The notes beneath the pieces are model-generated. The model did not search any database, was not told the DNA's origin, and saw only the letters and a list, made by a program, of their open reading frames with translations. The position numbers and the translations under genes were made by a program. Shown here in pieces: positions 16,910 to 25,938 of a DNA stretch of 64,000 nucleotides. The stretch is from Ralstonia thomasii (GTDB lineage Bacteria; Pseudomonadota; Gammaproteobacteria; Burkholderiales; Burkholderiaceae). The number at the start of each line of letters is the position of its first letter. Position 1 is the first letter of the stretch. The stretch lies in the NCBI RefSeq assembly GCF_958405895.1, contig NZ_CATZAR010000002.1; one strand, written 5' to 3'.

Positions 16910-19243
16910 TTAGCGCTTGAGCTTGGCGAACGCTTCTGCCATGGCGCCGGACGGTTCCGGCGCACGACGTTGCTGACCGCCGTGGCGACCGCCGCCGCTG
17001 CTCGGGCGATCGCTGCCGCCCGTGCGCGCGGCCGTCTGACCGGGCTCATCCGAGAGGCGCATCGTCAGGCCGATGCGGTTGCGCTTCACGTCCACCTCCA
17101 TCACCTTGACCTTGACGATCTGGCCAGGCTTGACCACCTCGTGCGGGTCGCGCACGAACTTGGTCGACAGCGCCGACACGTGTACCAGGCCGTCCTGATG
17201 CACGCCGATGTCGATGAAGGCGCCAAACGCCGCCACGTTCGTCACCACGCCTTCGAGCACCATGCCGGGCTGCAGGTCCTTGATGTCTTCCACGCCGTCC
17301 TGGAACGTCGCCGTCTTGAACTCGGGGCGCGGGTCGCGGCCGGGTTTTTCCAGTTCAGACAGGATGTCGACCACGGTCGGCAGGCCGAATTTCTCGTCGG
17401 TGAAGTCACGGGCGGTCAGGCCACGCAGTGCCTCGCGGTTGCCGAGCACGTCGCCGATGCCCTTCTTGATGCTGTCGAGGATGCGCTTGACCACCGGATA
17501 CGCTTCCGGGTGCACCGAGGAACGATCCAGCGGATTGTCGCCGTCGTTGATGCGCAGGAAGCCTGCGGCCTGCTCGAACGTCTTGTCGCCCAGGCGCGGG
17601 ACTTTCTTGAGCGCGTCGCGGTTGGCGAACGCGCCGTTGGCATCGCGATACTCGACGATGTTCTTGGCGAGGATGGAGTTCAGGCCCGATACACGCGCCA
17701 GCAGCGGGGCAGAGGCTGTGTTCACATCCACGCCGACCGCGTTCACGCAATCCTCGACGATGGCGTCCAGCGCGCGTGCCAGCTCGCGCTGGTTCACGTC
17801 GTGCTGATACTGGCCGACGCCGATCGACTTCGGGTCGATCTTCACGAGTTCGGCCAGCGGGTCTTGCAGGCGGCGCGCGATCGACACCGCGCCACGTAGC
17901 GACACGTCCAGTTCGGGGAACTCCTTGGCCGCCAGCTCCGACGCCGAATACACAGACGCGCCGGCCTCGCTCACCACGATCTTGGTCAGCTTCAGCTCCG
18001 GTGCGTTACGCATCAGGTCCTGCACCAACTTGTCGGTCTCGCGGCTTGCTGTGCCGTTGCCGATGGAAACCAGGGCCACGCCGTGCTGCTTGGCCAGGCG
18101 GGCCATCGTCGCGAGCGAACCGTTCCAGTCGCGGCGCGGCTCGTGCGGATAGATCGTAGCGGTTTCGAGCAGCTTGCCAGTGTGGTCAACCACCGCGATC
18201 TTGCAGCCCGTGCGGATGCCCGGGTCGACGCCCATCACCGCTTTCGGGCCGGCCGGCGCGGCCAGCAGCAGATCGTGCAGATTGCGGCCGAAGATCTTGA
18301 TGGCCTCGGCTTCGGCCGATTCCCGGAGTTGCGTGAGCAGTTCGGTTTCGATATGCGGCTGAACCTTCACGCGCCAGCACCAGCGGCACACGTCCGACAG
18401 CCACTTGTCAGCTGCGCGGCCCCTGTTTTCGATGCCGACATGGCGCGCGATCATGATTTCGCACGGGTGCGGGTTCAGCGCGTCCTGTTCTTCGCCGAGT
18501 CCGAGTTTGACGAACAGCACGCCTGCATTGCGGCCGCGGAACAGGGCCAGCGCGCGGTGCGACGGCACGTTGCGGATCGGCTCGCTATACGCGTAGTAAT
18601 CGCGGAATTTTTCTTCTTCGGCGGTTTCCTTGCCTTCCACCACGGTCGACGAAACCTGGCCTTGATTCCAAAGATGGTCGCGCACCTTGCCAAGCAGCTC
18701 GGCTGTCTCGCCAAATTGCTCGGAGAGGATGTCGCGTGCGCCGTCCAGTGCGGCCTTCACGTCCGGCACGCCACCATCGGCGGTCGGATTGCCGTTGACG
18801 AACTTGGCGGCTTCGGTTTGAGGATCGAGCGTGGGGTCGGCCAGCAGCGCCTGGGCCAGCGGCTCCAGGCCGCATTCGCGGGCGATCTGAGCGCGTGTGC
18901 GGCGCTTGGGCTTGTAGGGCAGGTAGAGATCTTCCAGCACCTGCTTGGTCTCGGCCGCCTCGATGGCGGTGCGCAGGGCATCGGTCAGCTTGCCTTGCTC
19001 TTCAATGGAAGCCAGGATGGCCGCGCGGCGGTCTTCCAGTTCGCGCAGGTACAGCAGGCGCTCTTCCAGGTTGCGCAGTTGCGTGTCGTCCAGGTTGTCC
19101 GTCACTTCCTTGCGGTAACGTGCGATGAAGGGCACTGTGGCGCCTTCGTCCAGCAGTTGCACGGCGGCGGCAACCTGCTGGGGCCGGACCGCCAGTTCAA
19201 TGGCGATGCGGGAGACGATCTTCTGCAACACGGAATCAGTCAT
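16910..19243 (-). CDS. tex: Tex family RNA-binding transcription accessory protein
   Basis: The 777-residue protein has the Tex architecture: an N-terminal helical region, an RNase-H-like YqgF domain (VMGVDPGIRTGCKIAVVD, about 330), helix-hairpin-helix repeats (about 500-560) and a C-terminal S1 RNA-binding domain (LEGVVTNVAAFGAFIDIGVHQDG, about 650-720). It ends in a Gly/Arg-rich tail. Tex binds nucleic acid and affects transcription and virulence genes in other bacteria. The start at 19243 (MTDSVLQKIVSR) fits the family better than an in-frame ATG 33 bases upstream. Confidence 0.95.
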   Translation of the reverse strand: MTDSVLQKIVSRIAIELAVRPQQVAAAVQLLDEGATVPFIARYRKEVTDNLDDTQLRNLEERLLYLRELEDRRAAILASIEEQGKLTDALRTAIEAAETKQVLEDLYLPYKPKRRTRAQIARECGLEPLAQALLADPTLDPQTEAAKFVNGNPTADGGVPDVKAALDGARDILSEQFGETAELLGKVRDHLWNQGQVSSTVVEGKETAEEEKFRDYYAYSEPIRNVPSHRALALFRGRNAGVLFVKLGLGEEQDALNPHPCEIMIARHVGIENRGRAADKWLSDVCRWCWRVKVQPHIETELLTQLRESAEAEAIKIFGRNLHDLLLAAPAGPKAVMGVDPGIRTGCKIAVVDHTGKLLETATIYPHEPRRDWNGSLATMARLAKQHGVALVSIGNGTASRETDKLVQDLMRNAPELKLTKIVVSEAGASVYSASELAAKEFPELDVSLRGAVSIARRLQDPLAELVKIDPKSIGVGQYQHDVNQRELARALDAIVEDCVNAVGVDVNTASAPLLARVSGLNSILAKNIVEYRDANGAFANRDALKKVPRLGDKTFEQAAGFLRINDGDNPLDRSSVHPEAYPVVKRILDSIKKGIGDVLGNREALRGLTARDFTDEKFGLPTVVDILSELEKPGRDPRPEFKTATFQDGVEDIKDLQPGMVLEGVVTNVAAFGAFIDIGVHQDGLVHVSALSTKFVRDPHEVVKPGQIVKVKVMEVDVKRNRIGLTMRLSDEPGQTAARTGGSDRPSSGGGRHGGQQRRAPEPSGAMAEAFAKLKR

Positions 19244-19353
19244 TGCTTCCAGAGAGTGCGATGGAAAGCCGCGCATTTTGCCACAACGCGAACCCTGTTC
19301 CTGAGCTGAAATCCGTGGCCGCGCGGCGTTTGCCGCACAGGCGCGGTGATAAA

Positions 19354-20118
19354 ATGCGCGTCATGCCTACGCTCCTGTTTTCTGCCCGTCGCCGCGCTGC
19401 TGCGCGCCGCGCTTCCCAGCTGGTTCTGCCGGCGTCCGTGCTCAGTGTCGCGCTGCTTGCCGCGCCCGCATGGAGTCAGTCTCAGCCCGCCTCTGCGCCG
19501 ACTGCGGCGGTGCCCGCCACGCAGCCCGATTTCGGCGCCGAGCACGATCGCATCGCCAGCGCCAAATCCTGGGCCGAATACCGGTACGCCCAGGCCGAGC
19601 GGGCCTGCTACGACAAATTCCTCGTCACGCGCTGCATCGACAAGGCCAAGGATGTGCGTCGCACGGAACTCCACTCCATCCGCGAACGCGAGTTGGCATT
19701 AGACGAAGCCGAGCGCGCCGACCGCGCTGCCCGTCGCGACCAGGAGCGTGCCATCCGCGAGGCCCAGTACAACGCCGAACGGCCCCAGCGCGAAGCTGCC
19801 GAGCAGAAGAATCGCACCGATTTTGCGAGCAAGCAGGAGCAGCAGCGGCTGAATGAGGCGCAGCGCCAGGCCGCAGCGCCGCAGCGCGCTGCCAACGCGC
19901 AGGCCGCTGCCAAAAAGCAGACCGATTACGACGCTAAGCTGAAAGCCGCGCAGGAGCAGGGCGCAGCCAATGCCGCCAAGCGTGCGGAAAGCGCCAAGCA
20001 ATTCCAGGAAAAGCAGCAAGACGCCGCCAAGCGCCAGAAGGAATTGGAAGAGCGCCGCGAACAAGCCAAGCGCCGAAACCAGCAAAACCAGAACAACACC
20101 AGTCCGCTGGGGTTCTAA
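19354..20118 (+). CDS. Secreted coiled-coil protein, unknown function
   Basis: A 254-residue protein with an N-terminal signal peptide (hydrophobic VLPASVLSVALLAAPAWS, cleavage near residue 40). From about residue 75 it is one long charged helix, very rich in Ala, Gln, Glu, Lys and Arg, predicted as coiled coil. Two cysteines flank the RACYDKFLVTRCIDKA segment and may form a disulfide. It is divergent from tex (110 bases) and followed by a DUF465-type gene 34 bases later. No function can be assigned. Confidence 0.8.
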   Translation: MRVMPTLLFSARRRAAARRASQLVLPASVLSVALLAAPAWSQSQPASAPTAAVPATQPDFGAEHDRIASAKSWAEYRYAQAERACYDKFLVTRCIDKAKDVRRTELHSIRERELALDEAERADRAARRDQERAIREAQYNAERPQREAAEQKNRTDFASKQEQQRLNEAQRQAAAPQRAANAQAAAKKQTDYDAKLKAAQEQGAANAAKRAESAKQFQEKQQDAAKRQKELEERREQAKRRNQQNQNNTSPLGF

Positions 20119-20152
20119 ACTTCAGCCAAGGCCGGGTTTCCGGAGGAGAGCG

Positions 20153-20356
20153 ATGGACAGCGATCTGAATACGATCTCGCGTCGCATCATTGAATTGCAG
20201 ATCGAGCACCGCGATCTGGATTTCCTGATCGACCGGCTGGCGACGACTGCCAATCACGACGAGTTGCAGTTGCGCCGTCTCAAGAAGCGCCGCCTGAAAC
20301 TCAAGGACACCATCACCCTGCTACAGTTGCAGCTTGAGCCGGACGTGCCGGCCTAG
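20153..20356 (+). CDS. YdcH family (DUF465) protein
   Basis: A 67-residue cytoplasmic helical hairpin protein. The pattern IIELQIEHRDLDFLIDRL then ELQLRRLKKRRLKLKDTITLLQ matches DUF465, small coiled-coil proteins of unknown role. A strong CGGAGGAGAG ribosome site precedes the ATG. It lies between the secreted coiled-coil gene and a helicase, all on the plus strand. Confidence 0.85.
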   Translation: MDSDLNTISRRIIELQIEHRDLDFLIDRLATTANHDELQLRRLKKRRLKLKDTITLLQLQLEPDVPA

Positions 20357-20404
20357 CGCCCGCCCGAACTTGGTTCGATTTTCATCCCGAGAGGCCGCAA
20401 TCAC

Positions 20405-22582
20405 GTGCGGCCTCCGTCATTTGACCCCACGGATTCCGCGTTGACTTCGCTTTCCCCGCTGGCCGAGCCGTCGGCTGACTCCGACGCCGATGCCGGCGAC
20501 GCTTCGGCTCCCGCTGCCTCTGTACCCGCCGATGCCCATCATGCCGAACTGTCGACGCTGTTCGCCGACGACGGTACGCTCGCCAAGGGTATCGAGGGGT
20601 ACCGGCCCCGCAGTGCGCAGCTGACGATGGCGCAGGCCGTGGCCAACGCCATCGAAGCCGCCGATTCGATCATCGTCGAGGCCGGGACCGGCACGGGCAA
20701 AACGTACGCCTACCTTGTTCCCGCGATGCTTTGGGGCGGCAAGGTGATCGTCTCCACCGGGACGAAGAACCTGCAGGACCAGCTTTTCCTGCGCGACATC
20801 CCGACGGTGCGCAAGGCGCTCAATGCACCGGTGTCGGTGGCGTTGCTCAAGGGGCGCGCCAACTATGTCTGCCATTACCACGTGGAGCGCGCGTCGCAGA
20901 ACGGACGTCTCTTTTCGCGCCAGGACGCCGCGTGGCTGCGCCAGATCAACCTGTTCCTGAAGACGACGAAAACGGGCGACAAAGCCGAACTTGCCAGCGT
21001 GCCCGAGAACGCACCGGTGTGGAATCTCGTCACCTCCACGCGCGACAATTGCCTGGGTTCGGACTGCGCGTATTACAAAGACTGCTTCGTCATGCGCGCC
21101 CGCAAGGAGGCGCAGCAGGCCGACGTGGTGGTGGTGAACCATCACCTGTTCTTTGCAGACGTGATGTTGAAGGACACCGGCATGGCGGAGTTGCTGCCCG
21201 CCGCCAACACGATCATCTTCGACGAAGCGCACCAGCTGCCAGAAACCGCCACGTTGTTCTTTGGCGAGACCATCTCCACGAACCAGATTCTCGAACTCGC
21301 ACGCGACAGCGTGGCCGAAGGCCTTTCGCACGCACGCGATGCGGTGGATTGGGTCGCGATTGCCGCGCCGCTGGAGCGTGCCGCGCGTGATCTGCGCCTG
21401 GTCTTCCGCCAGGATGGCTCCCGCCTGTCGATCAAGCAGATCGACAATGATGCAGCCCTCGCCAAGCCGTTCTACGAGGTACTGCCGAAGCTGGAGCAGG
21501 CGCTCTCCGACTTTACCGGCGCGCTGGAGGCCCAGGCGGAACGCGCGGAGACCATCGAGCAATGCCATCGCCGCGCCGTGGCGCTGTGCGAGAAGCTTGA
21601 GGCGTGGGTCGATCCCAAGCCTCCAAAGGCGCCAAAGAAGGAAGGTGACGACGAGGGCAAGGAGGGCGGAAGCGCGGCGGCTGTCGACGAACGTGTGCGC
21701 TGGGTCGAGGTATTCGCCAACTCCGTGCAATTGCATCTGACGCCATTGTCGATCGCGCCGATTTTTTCCCGCCAGCGTGCCGGCCAGCCGCGCGCGTGGG
21801 TCTTCACCTCGGCTACGCTGTCGGTGCGCGGGAACTTCACGCACTATGCCGCGCAGTTGGGCCTGGATCGTGATCGATCAATGACGCTCGACAGCCCGTT
21901 CGACTATGCATCGCAAGGCTTGCTCTATGTGCCGCGCGATCTGCCGCAGCCGAGCGATCCGCGCTTTACCGATGCGGTGCTCGACGCTACCTTGCCGCTC
22001 ATTGAAGCAGCGGGTGGCAAGACGTTCTTGCTATGCACGACGCTGCGCGCCGTCAACCGTGCGGCCGAACGATTGACGGATGAATTCGCGCAACGCGGTT
22101 GGGATTTCCCGCTGCTCGTGCAAGGTCAGGCCAGCCGGACGGAACTGCTGGACCGTTTCCGCACGCTCGGCAACGCCGTGCTGGTCGGTAGCCAGAGTTT
22201 CTGGGAGGGTGTGGACGTACGCGGCGAGGCGCTCTCGCTGGTCGTGATCGACAAATTGCCGTTTGCCCCGCCCGATGATCCGGTGCTGAGTGCCCGCATG
22301 GAGGCGCTGGAGAAAAAGGGGCTGAGCCCGTTTGCCGTCCACCAGTTGCCGCACGCGGTCATCACGCTCAAGCAGGGGGCGGGGCGGTTGATTCGCTCGG
22401 AGACCGATCGCGGCGTGCTGATGATCTGCGACCCGCGGCTGGTTGAGAAAAACTACGGTCGCCAGATCTGGCAAAGCCTGCCACCCTTCAAGCGTACGCG
22501 CGAGGCCGAGACGGCTGCCGAATTCCTTCGTTCCCTGCGGGCGGATTCGGATGAGCAGCCCACGGGCGGCTCTGAAGACTGA
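20405..22582 (+). CDS. ATP-dependent DNA helicase, DinG/YoaA (XPD-like) family
   Basis: The 725-residue superfamily-2 helicase unwinds DNA during repair and contains an iron-sulfur cluster domain. Motifs: Walker A EAGTGTGKT (about 97-105), the Fe-S cysteines (NYVCHYH, then CLGSDCAYYKDC), DEAH (IIFDEAHQLPE), and C-terminal motifs GSQSFWEGVDVRG and QGAGRLIRSETDRG. An Asp/Ala-rich tail of about 60 residues precedes the core, so the GTG start at 20405 is uncertain; a TTG at 20441 is possible. An acidic/basic insertion (about 400-425, PKAPKKEGDDEGKEGG) interrupts the core. Confidence 0.92.
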   Translation: MRPPSFDPTDSALTSLSPLAEPSADSDADAGDASAPAASVPADAHHAELSTLFADDGTLAKGIEGYRPRSAQLTMAQAVANAIEAADSIIVEAGTGTGKTYAYLVPAMLWGGKVIVSTGTKNLQDQLFLRDIPTVRKALNAPVSVALLKGRANYVCHYHVERASQNGRLFSRQDAAWLRQINLFLKTTKTGDKAELASVPENAPVWNLVTSTRDNCLGSDCAYYKDCFVMRARKEAQQADVVVVNHHLFFADVMLKDTGMAELLPAANTIIFDEAHQLPETATLFFGETISTNQILELARDSVAEGLSHARDAVDWVAIAAPLERAARDLRLVFRQDGSRLSIKQIDNDAALAKPFYEVLPKLEQALSDFTGALEAQAERAETIEQCHRRAVALCEKLEAWVDPKPPKAPKKEGDDEGKEGGSAAAVDERVRWVEVFANSVQLHLTPLSIAPIFSRQRAGQPRAWVFTSATLSVRGNFTHYAAQLGLDRDRSMTLDSPFDYASQGLLYVPRDLPQPSDPRFTDAVLDATLPLIEAAGGKTFLLCTTLRAVNRAAERLTDEFAQRGWDFPLLVQGQASRTELLDRFRTLGNAVLVGSQSFWEGVDVRGEALSLVVIDKLPFAPPDDPVLSARMEALEKKGLSPFAVHQLPHAVITLKQGAGRLIRSETDRGVLMICDPRLVEKNYGRQIWQSLPPFKRTREAETAAEFLRSLRADSDEQPTGGSED

Positions 22583-22597
22583 CCCGCACGCACAAAC

Positions 22598-22627
22598 AAA
22601 AAGCCCGGCCAATCGACCGGGCTTTTT
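22598..22627. terminator. Bidirectional rho-independent terminator
   Basis: An 11-bp perfect stem (AAAAAGCCCGG/CCGGGCTTTTT) with an eight-base loop lies between the convergent helicase and bamD genes. Confidence 0.92.
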
Positions 22628-22648
22628 GCTGTGCTGTGCGAACCTTGC

Positions 22649-23506
22649 TCACCACCATTGGTACCAGGGCTTGTCTTTCTTGCGCTGGCCGTAGGCGAGG
22701 AAATCACTCTTCGGGTAGTTCTGCTTGATGATGCGTTCGGTGTCGTCGCGCATGTCTTTCATGCCCAGTGCTTCGTACGACTTCATCATGATGTACAGCG
22801 CTTCTTCCACAGCCGGGGCGCGGTCGTAATCCTTGATGGCGTCCTGCGCGCGGTTGACGGCGGCCAGGTAGGCTCCGCGGCGGTAGTAGTAGCGTGCGGC
22901 GCCCACTTCATGCTCGGCCATCGCGTTCACGATGTACTGCATGCGCTGGGTGGCGTCCGGCGTGTACTTGCTGTTCGGGAAACGCGTGATCAGCGTCTTG
23001 AACGCATCGTACGCGGCGCGTGCGGCCTTCGGGTCGCGCTCGCTCAAGTCCTGGTTCGAGAAGCGGCCGAGCCAGCCCAGGTTGTCGTTGAAGTTGATCA
23101 GGCCTTTGAGGTAATAGGCGTAATCGACGCTGGGGTGATTGGGGTGCAACTGGATGAAGCGGTCCACGGCGGCCAGTGCGGCAGCCGTCTCGCCATCCTT
23201 GTAGTTGGCGTAGGCGGTCTCGATCTGGGCCTGTTGGGCGTATTGGCCGAACGGATAGCGGCTTTCGAGCTTTTCGTAGTACTTGACCGCCTTGGCGTAG
23301 TCGCCGCCGTCGAGCGAGTCCTTCGCTTCGGAATATAATTTGTTGGCTGACCAGCCAGCCGTTTCGTCTTGCTGTTCCGGCAGGATGCCGCAGGCCGAGA
23401 TAGCCAGGCATGCAACGCCTGCCATCAACACTGCTCCGATTTGCGCGCGGATTCGATTGCCAATTCGACTAACAATACGCGCCTGCTTTACGCTCGTGAC
23501 CGACAT
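22649..23506 (-). CDS. bamD: Outer membrane protein assembly factor BamD
   Basis: The 285-residue lipoprotein is an essential part of the BAM complex that folds beta-barrel outer-membrane proteins. The signal peptide ends in a lipobox (LAISAC, Cys near residue 39). TPR-like repeats follow (for example AVKYYEKLESRYPFGQYAQQAQ), typical of BamD/ComL. The ATG at 23506 gives the standard start. It is divergent from rluD with only 15 bases between the annotated starts, so its promoter must overlap the rluD 5' region. Confidence 0.95.
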   Translation of the reverse strand: MSVTSVKQARIVSRIGNRIRAQIGAVLMAGVACLAISACGILPEQQDETAGWSANKLYSEAKDSLDGGDYAKAVKYYEKLESRYPFGQYAQQAQIETAYANYKDGETAAALAAVDRFIQLHPNHPSVDYAYYLKGLINFNDNLGWLGRFSNQDLSERDPKAARAAYDAFKTLITRFPNSKYTPDATQRMQYIVNAMAEHEVGAARYYYRRGAYLAAVNRAQDAIKDYDRAPAVEEALYIMMKSYEALGMKDMRDDTERIIKQNYPKSDFLAYGQRKKDKPWYQWW

Positions 23507-23521
23507 GGGCACCTTTTCTGA

Positions 23522-24634
23522 ATGAAAAATCGCATCAAGCATTATAGCCCAAGCCCTGTGTCAGACGACGCACTGGCTGACGTTTCCCTCACTGCGCCGG
23601 AGACGGAAGACGCCCTCGATGATGAGGCGCTCGATTTGCCTGCCGCCGGTGCGGGCCAGGCAGCCGAGCCGATCATCATAGAGATTCCGGAAACCATGCA
23701 CGGCGAACGCCTGGACAAGGCGCTTGCCAAGCTGCTGCCCGACTATTCGCGCAGCCGCCTCCAGCAATGGATTGATGCCGGCGCGGTGCGCCTGCGTGGT
23801 GAGGTGGTGCGCCCGCGTGCGGCGATCTCCGGCGGTGACCGCATCGAAGTCGTCCCGCAACGCGCGGCCGACGAAAACGCCTTCGTCGCCGAGCCCATCG
23901 ACCTGGATGTGGTGTACGAAGACGACACGCTGCTCGTCATCAACAAGCCTGCCGGGCTGGTGGTGCATCCCGCCGCGGGCAACTGGAGCGGCACCGTACT
24001 CAACGGCCTGCTGCACCGCTATCCCGACGCCGTAGAGTTGCCGCGTGCCGGCATCGTTCACCGCCTCGATAAAGACACTTCCGGCCTGATGGTGGTCGCC
24101 CGTACGCTGCCTGCGCAGACCGACCTCGTGCGCCAATTGCAGGCACGTACCGTCAAGCGGACTTATCTCGCGCTGGTGTGGGGCGAAACGCCGGAAGAAG
24201 CCACGATCGATGCTCCGATCGGCCGCGATCCGCGTGACCGCACGCGCATGGCCATCATCGAGACAGCCAGCGGCAAGCCGGCGCGCACGCATTTCAAGAC
24301 GCTTGACGTGGTGGACCTCGGGCGCGCACAGGTGTCGCTGGTGCGTTGCCAGCTCGAGACCGGCCGTACACACCAGATTCGTGTGCACTTTGAATCGGAG
24401 GGGCATCCGTTGCTTGGCGATCCGGTCTACACGCGCAACTTCCGACGTGGCCAGCCGCAGACGATCAAGGCGCAGTTGCCGGTGCCTTTTACGCGGCAGG
24501 CGCTGCATGCAGTGCGCCTGGGGCTCGTGCACCCAGCATCGGGCAAATCGGTGCACTGGGAAGCCGGCGTGCCCGACGATTTTGCCGATCTGCTGGAAGC
24601 TCTCGACCTGGACCCCGATGCCGATGTCAACTGA
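23522..24634 (+). CDS. rluD: Ribosomal large subunit pseudouridine synthase D
   Basis: The enzyme (370 residues from 23522) makes pseudouridines in helix 69 of 23S rRNA. Acidic N-terminal residues 1-60 precede an S4 RNA-binding domain (GERLDKALAKLLPDYSRSRLQQW). The catalytic domain has HRLDKDTSGLMV with the catalytic Asp and the GRTHQIRVH motif. The start is uncertain: GTG 23558 would drop 12 residues and free the bamD -10 from the coding region. Its end overlaps pgeF by 11 bases, a conserved neighbour. Confidence 0.92.
   Translation: MKNRIKHYSPSPVSDDALADVSLTAPETEDALDDEALDLPAAGAGQAAEPIIIEIPETMHGERLDKALAKLLPDYSRSRLQQWIDAGAVRLRGEVVRPRAAISGGDRIEVVPQRAADENAFVAEPIDLDVVYEDDTLLVINKPAGLVVHPAAGNWSGTVLNGLLHRYPDAVELPRAGIVHRLDKDTSGLMVVARTLPAQTDLVRQLQARTVKRTYLALVWGETPEEATIDAPIGRDPRDRTRMAIIETASGKPARTHFKTLDVVDLGRAQVSLVRCQLETGRTHQIRVHFESEGHPLLGDPVYTRNFRRGQPQTIKAQLPVPFTRQALHAVRLGLVHPASGKSVHWEAGVPDDFADLLEALDLDPDADVN
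23541..23546 (-). promoter_or_regulatory. Candidate -10 element of bamD
   Basis: A perfect TATAAT on the minus strand stands 35 bases before the bamD ATG. No clear -35 lies 17 bases further up. It sits within the first codons of rluD if rluD starts at 23522, but upstream of rluD if it starts at GTG 23558. Confidence 0.45.
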
Positions 24635-25427
24635 CTGGATCGTCCCCGACTGGCCTGCGCATCCTCGCGTCAAGGCGCTGGCCACGACGCGCCTGGGTGG
24701 CGTCAGTACAGGACCTTACGGTTTGGCCGGCGGTTTGCCGGGTGGCCTGAACCTCGGCCAGCACGTCGGTGACGCGCCCGAAGCCGTTGATCAGAATCGC
24801 CGCATCTTGCGTGCAGCGCTACCCGCCGATCCAACATGGATGGAACAGGTGCACGGCACCGATGTGGCTGATCTTGATCAACTCGTTGGTACGTCAGCGC
24901 CTGTGGTCGCCGATGCGGCGGTGGCGTCCTGGCGGGATCGCGTCTGCGTAGTCATGACGGCCGATTGCCTGCCTGTCTTGCTGAGCGACGCCCGCGGCGT
25001 CACTGTGGGCGCCGCGCATGCGGGCTGGCGTGGTCTCTGTGGCGGCGTGATCGAGCGCACGCTCGACGCCATGATGCAGCGGCTGCGTGCCAGCGGGCAG
25101 GAGGCCGATCCCACGTGGCTGGCATGGCTGGGGCCCGCCATCGGACCATCATGCTTTGAAGTGGGTGAGGAAGTGCGTCAAGCCTTTATCGACGCCGTCA
25201 GGCCCGGCGAACTGCCTGCCACGGAAGCGGCGTTCCGGGAGGGCGTATCGGCTGGCAAGGTCTTTGCCGACCTGTATGCGCTGGCCCGGCTGCGGCTGGC
25301 GCGGGTTGGTTGTACCGACGTGTACGGCGGCGGCCTGTGCACGATGATGGACGTCGAGCGCTTCTATTCATACCGACGGGAGCGCATCACAGGCCGTATG
25401 GCCACGCTGATCTGGCGCGCCGAGTAA
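24624..25427 (+). CDS. pgeF: Peptidoglycan editing factor PgeF (YfiH, purine nucleoside phosphorylase fold)
   Basis: The 267-residue protein belongs to the YfiH/laccase-domain family. The zinc-site residues are visible as His in MEQVHGTDV, Cys in MTADCLPVL and His in AAHAGWRG. Members act on nucleosides and, in E. coli, keep peptidoglycan precursors free of wrong residues. The ATG lies before the rluD stop (11-base overlap), so translation is coupled. A frame extends upstream to 24210 inside rluD and was ignored. Confidence 0.9.
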   Translation: MSTDWIVPDWPAHPRVKALATTRLGGVSTGPYGLAGGLPGGLNLGQHVGDAPEAVDQNRRILRAALPADPTWMEQVHGTDVADLDQLVGTSAPVVADAAVASWRDRVCVVMTADCLPVLLSDARGVTVGAAHAGWRGLCGGVIERTLDAMMQRLRASGQEADPTWLAWLGPAIGPSCFEVGEEVRQAFIDAVRPGELPATEAAFREGVSAGKVFADLYALARLRLARVGCTDVYGGGLCTMMDVERFYSYRRERITGRMATLIWRAE

Positions 25428-25431
25428 GCGT

Positions 25432-25668
25432 TCAGGCGGCGCCGTCGCCTGTGTCGCTGCTCAATGTGGCGGTGGTGTCCGCCTCGTCCTGCGCAGCTTC
25501 CTGGGCTTTCCGGCGCCGCCTGCGCGCCGGCGTGCTGACAATCCACAGGAAGAGCGATAGCGGCGCCACGCCGTAGAAGACAAATGTGCCGATGCCAGCA
25601 ATCCAAGATTGCTCAGTCAAGGACATCATCAGCACGACATAGAGCCACGCGATGGCGACGATATACAT
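25432..25668 (-). CDS. Small hypothetical membrane protein
   Basis: A 78-residue protein with two hydrophobic helices (YIVAIAWLYVVLMMSL and GIGTFVFYGVAPLSLFLWIV), then a basic RRRRRK stretch and an acidic tail. The topology suggests both termini may be cytoplasmic. A TTG ten codons upstream (25698) is an alternative start. It is convergent with pgeF, four bases apart. Function unknown. Confidence 0.7.
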   Translation of the reverse strand: MYIVAIAWLYVVLMMSLTEQSWIAGIGTFVFYGVAPLSLFLWIVSTPARRRRRKAQEAAQDEADTTATLSSDTGDGAA

Positions 25669-25839
25669 GGGAAGAAGCGGTGCCCGGCGTTGGCGCAATG
25701 GGGCAGTCTCGCACGAAACTGCGCAAATTGGATCATAGCCCTGGCGCCGCGCTTAGCCATTTGGTGGCCGCCGTTTTCGTTGAATGCCGCAAGACCCGCG
25801 CTGGGCCGGCGTTTCTGTTCGATCGTCAGGTAACTACGA

Positions 25840-25869
25840 TTGACAGCCTTGAAACGGCAAGGCAACAAT
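25840..25869 (+). promoter_or_regulatory. phaCAB promoter
   Basis: TTGACA (25840-25845), an 18-base spacer, then AACAAT (25864-25869). This is exactly the hexamer pair and spacing described for the phaC promoter of Cupriavidus necator (Ralstonia eutropha). Here it is only about 70 bases before the phaC ATG, rather than about 300 in Cupriavidus. Confidence 0.82.
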
Positions 25870-25938
25870 GCCTCGCAATACTACGAGTTGCGCCGCCGTT
25901 CCAACCGGAGCGGCGCATATCGTCGGATCGAGGGCACT

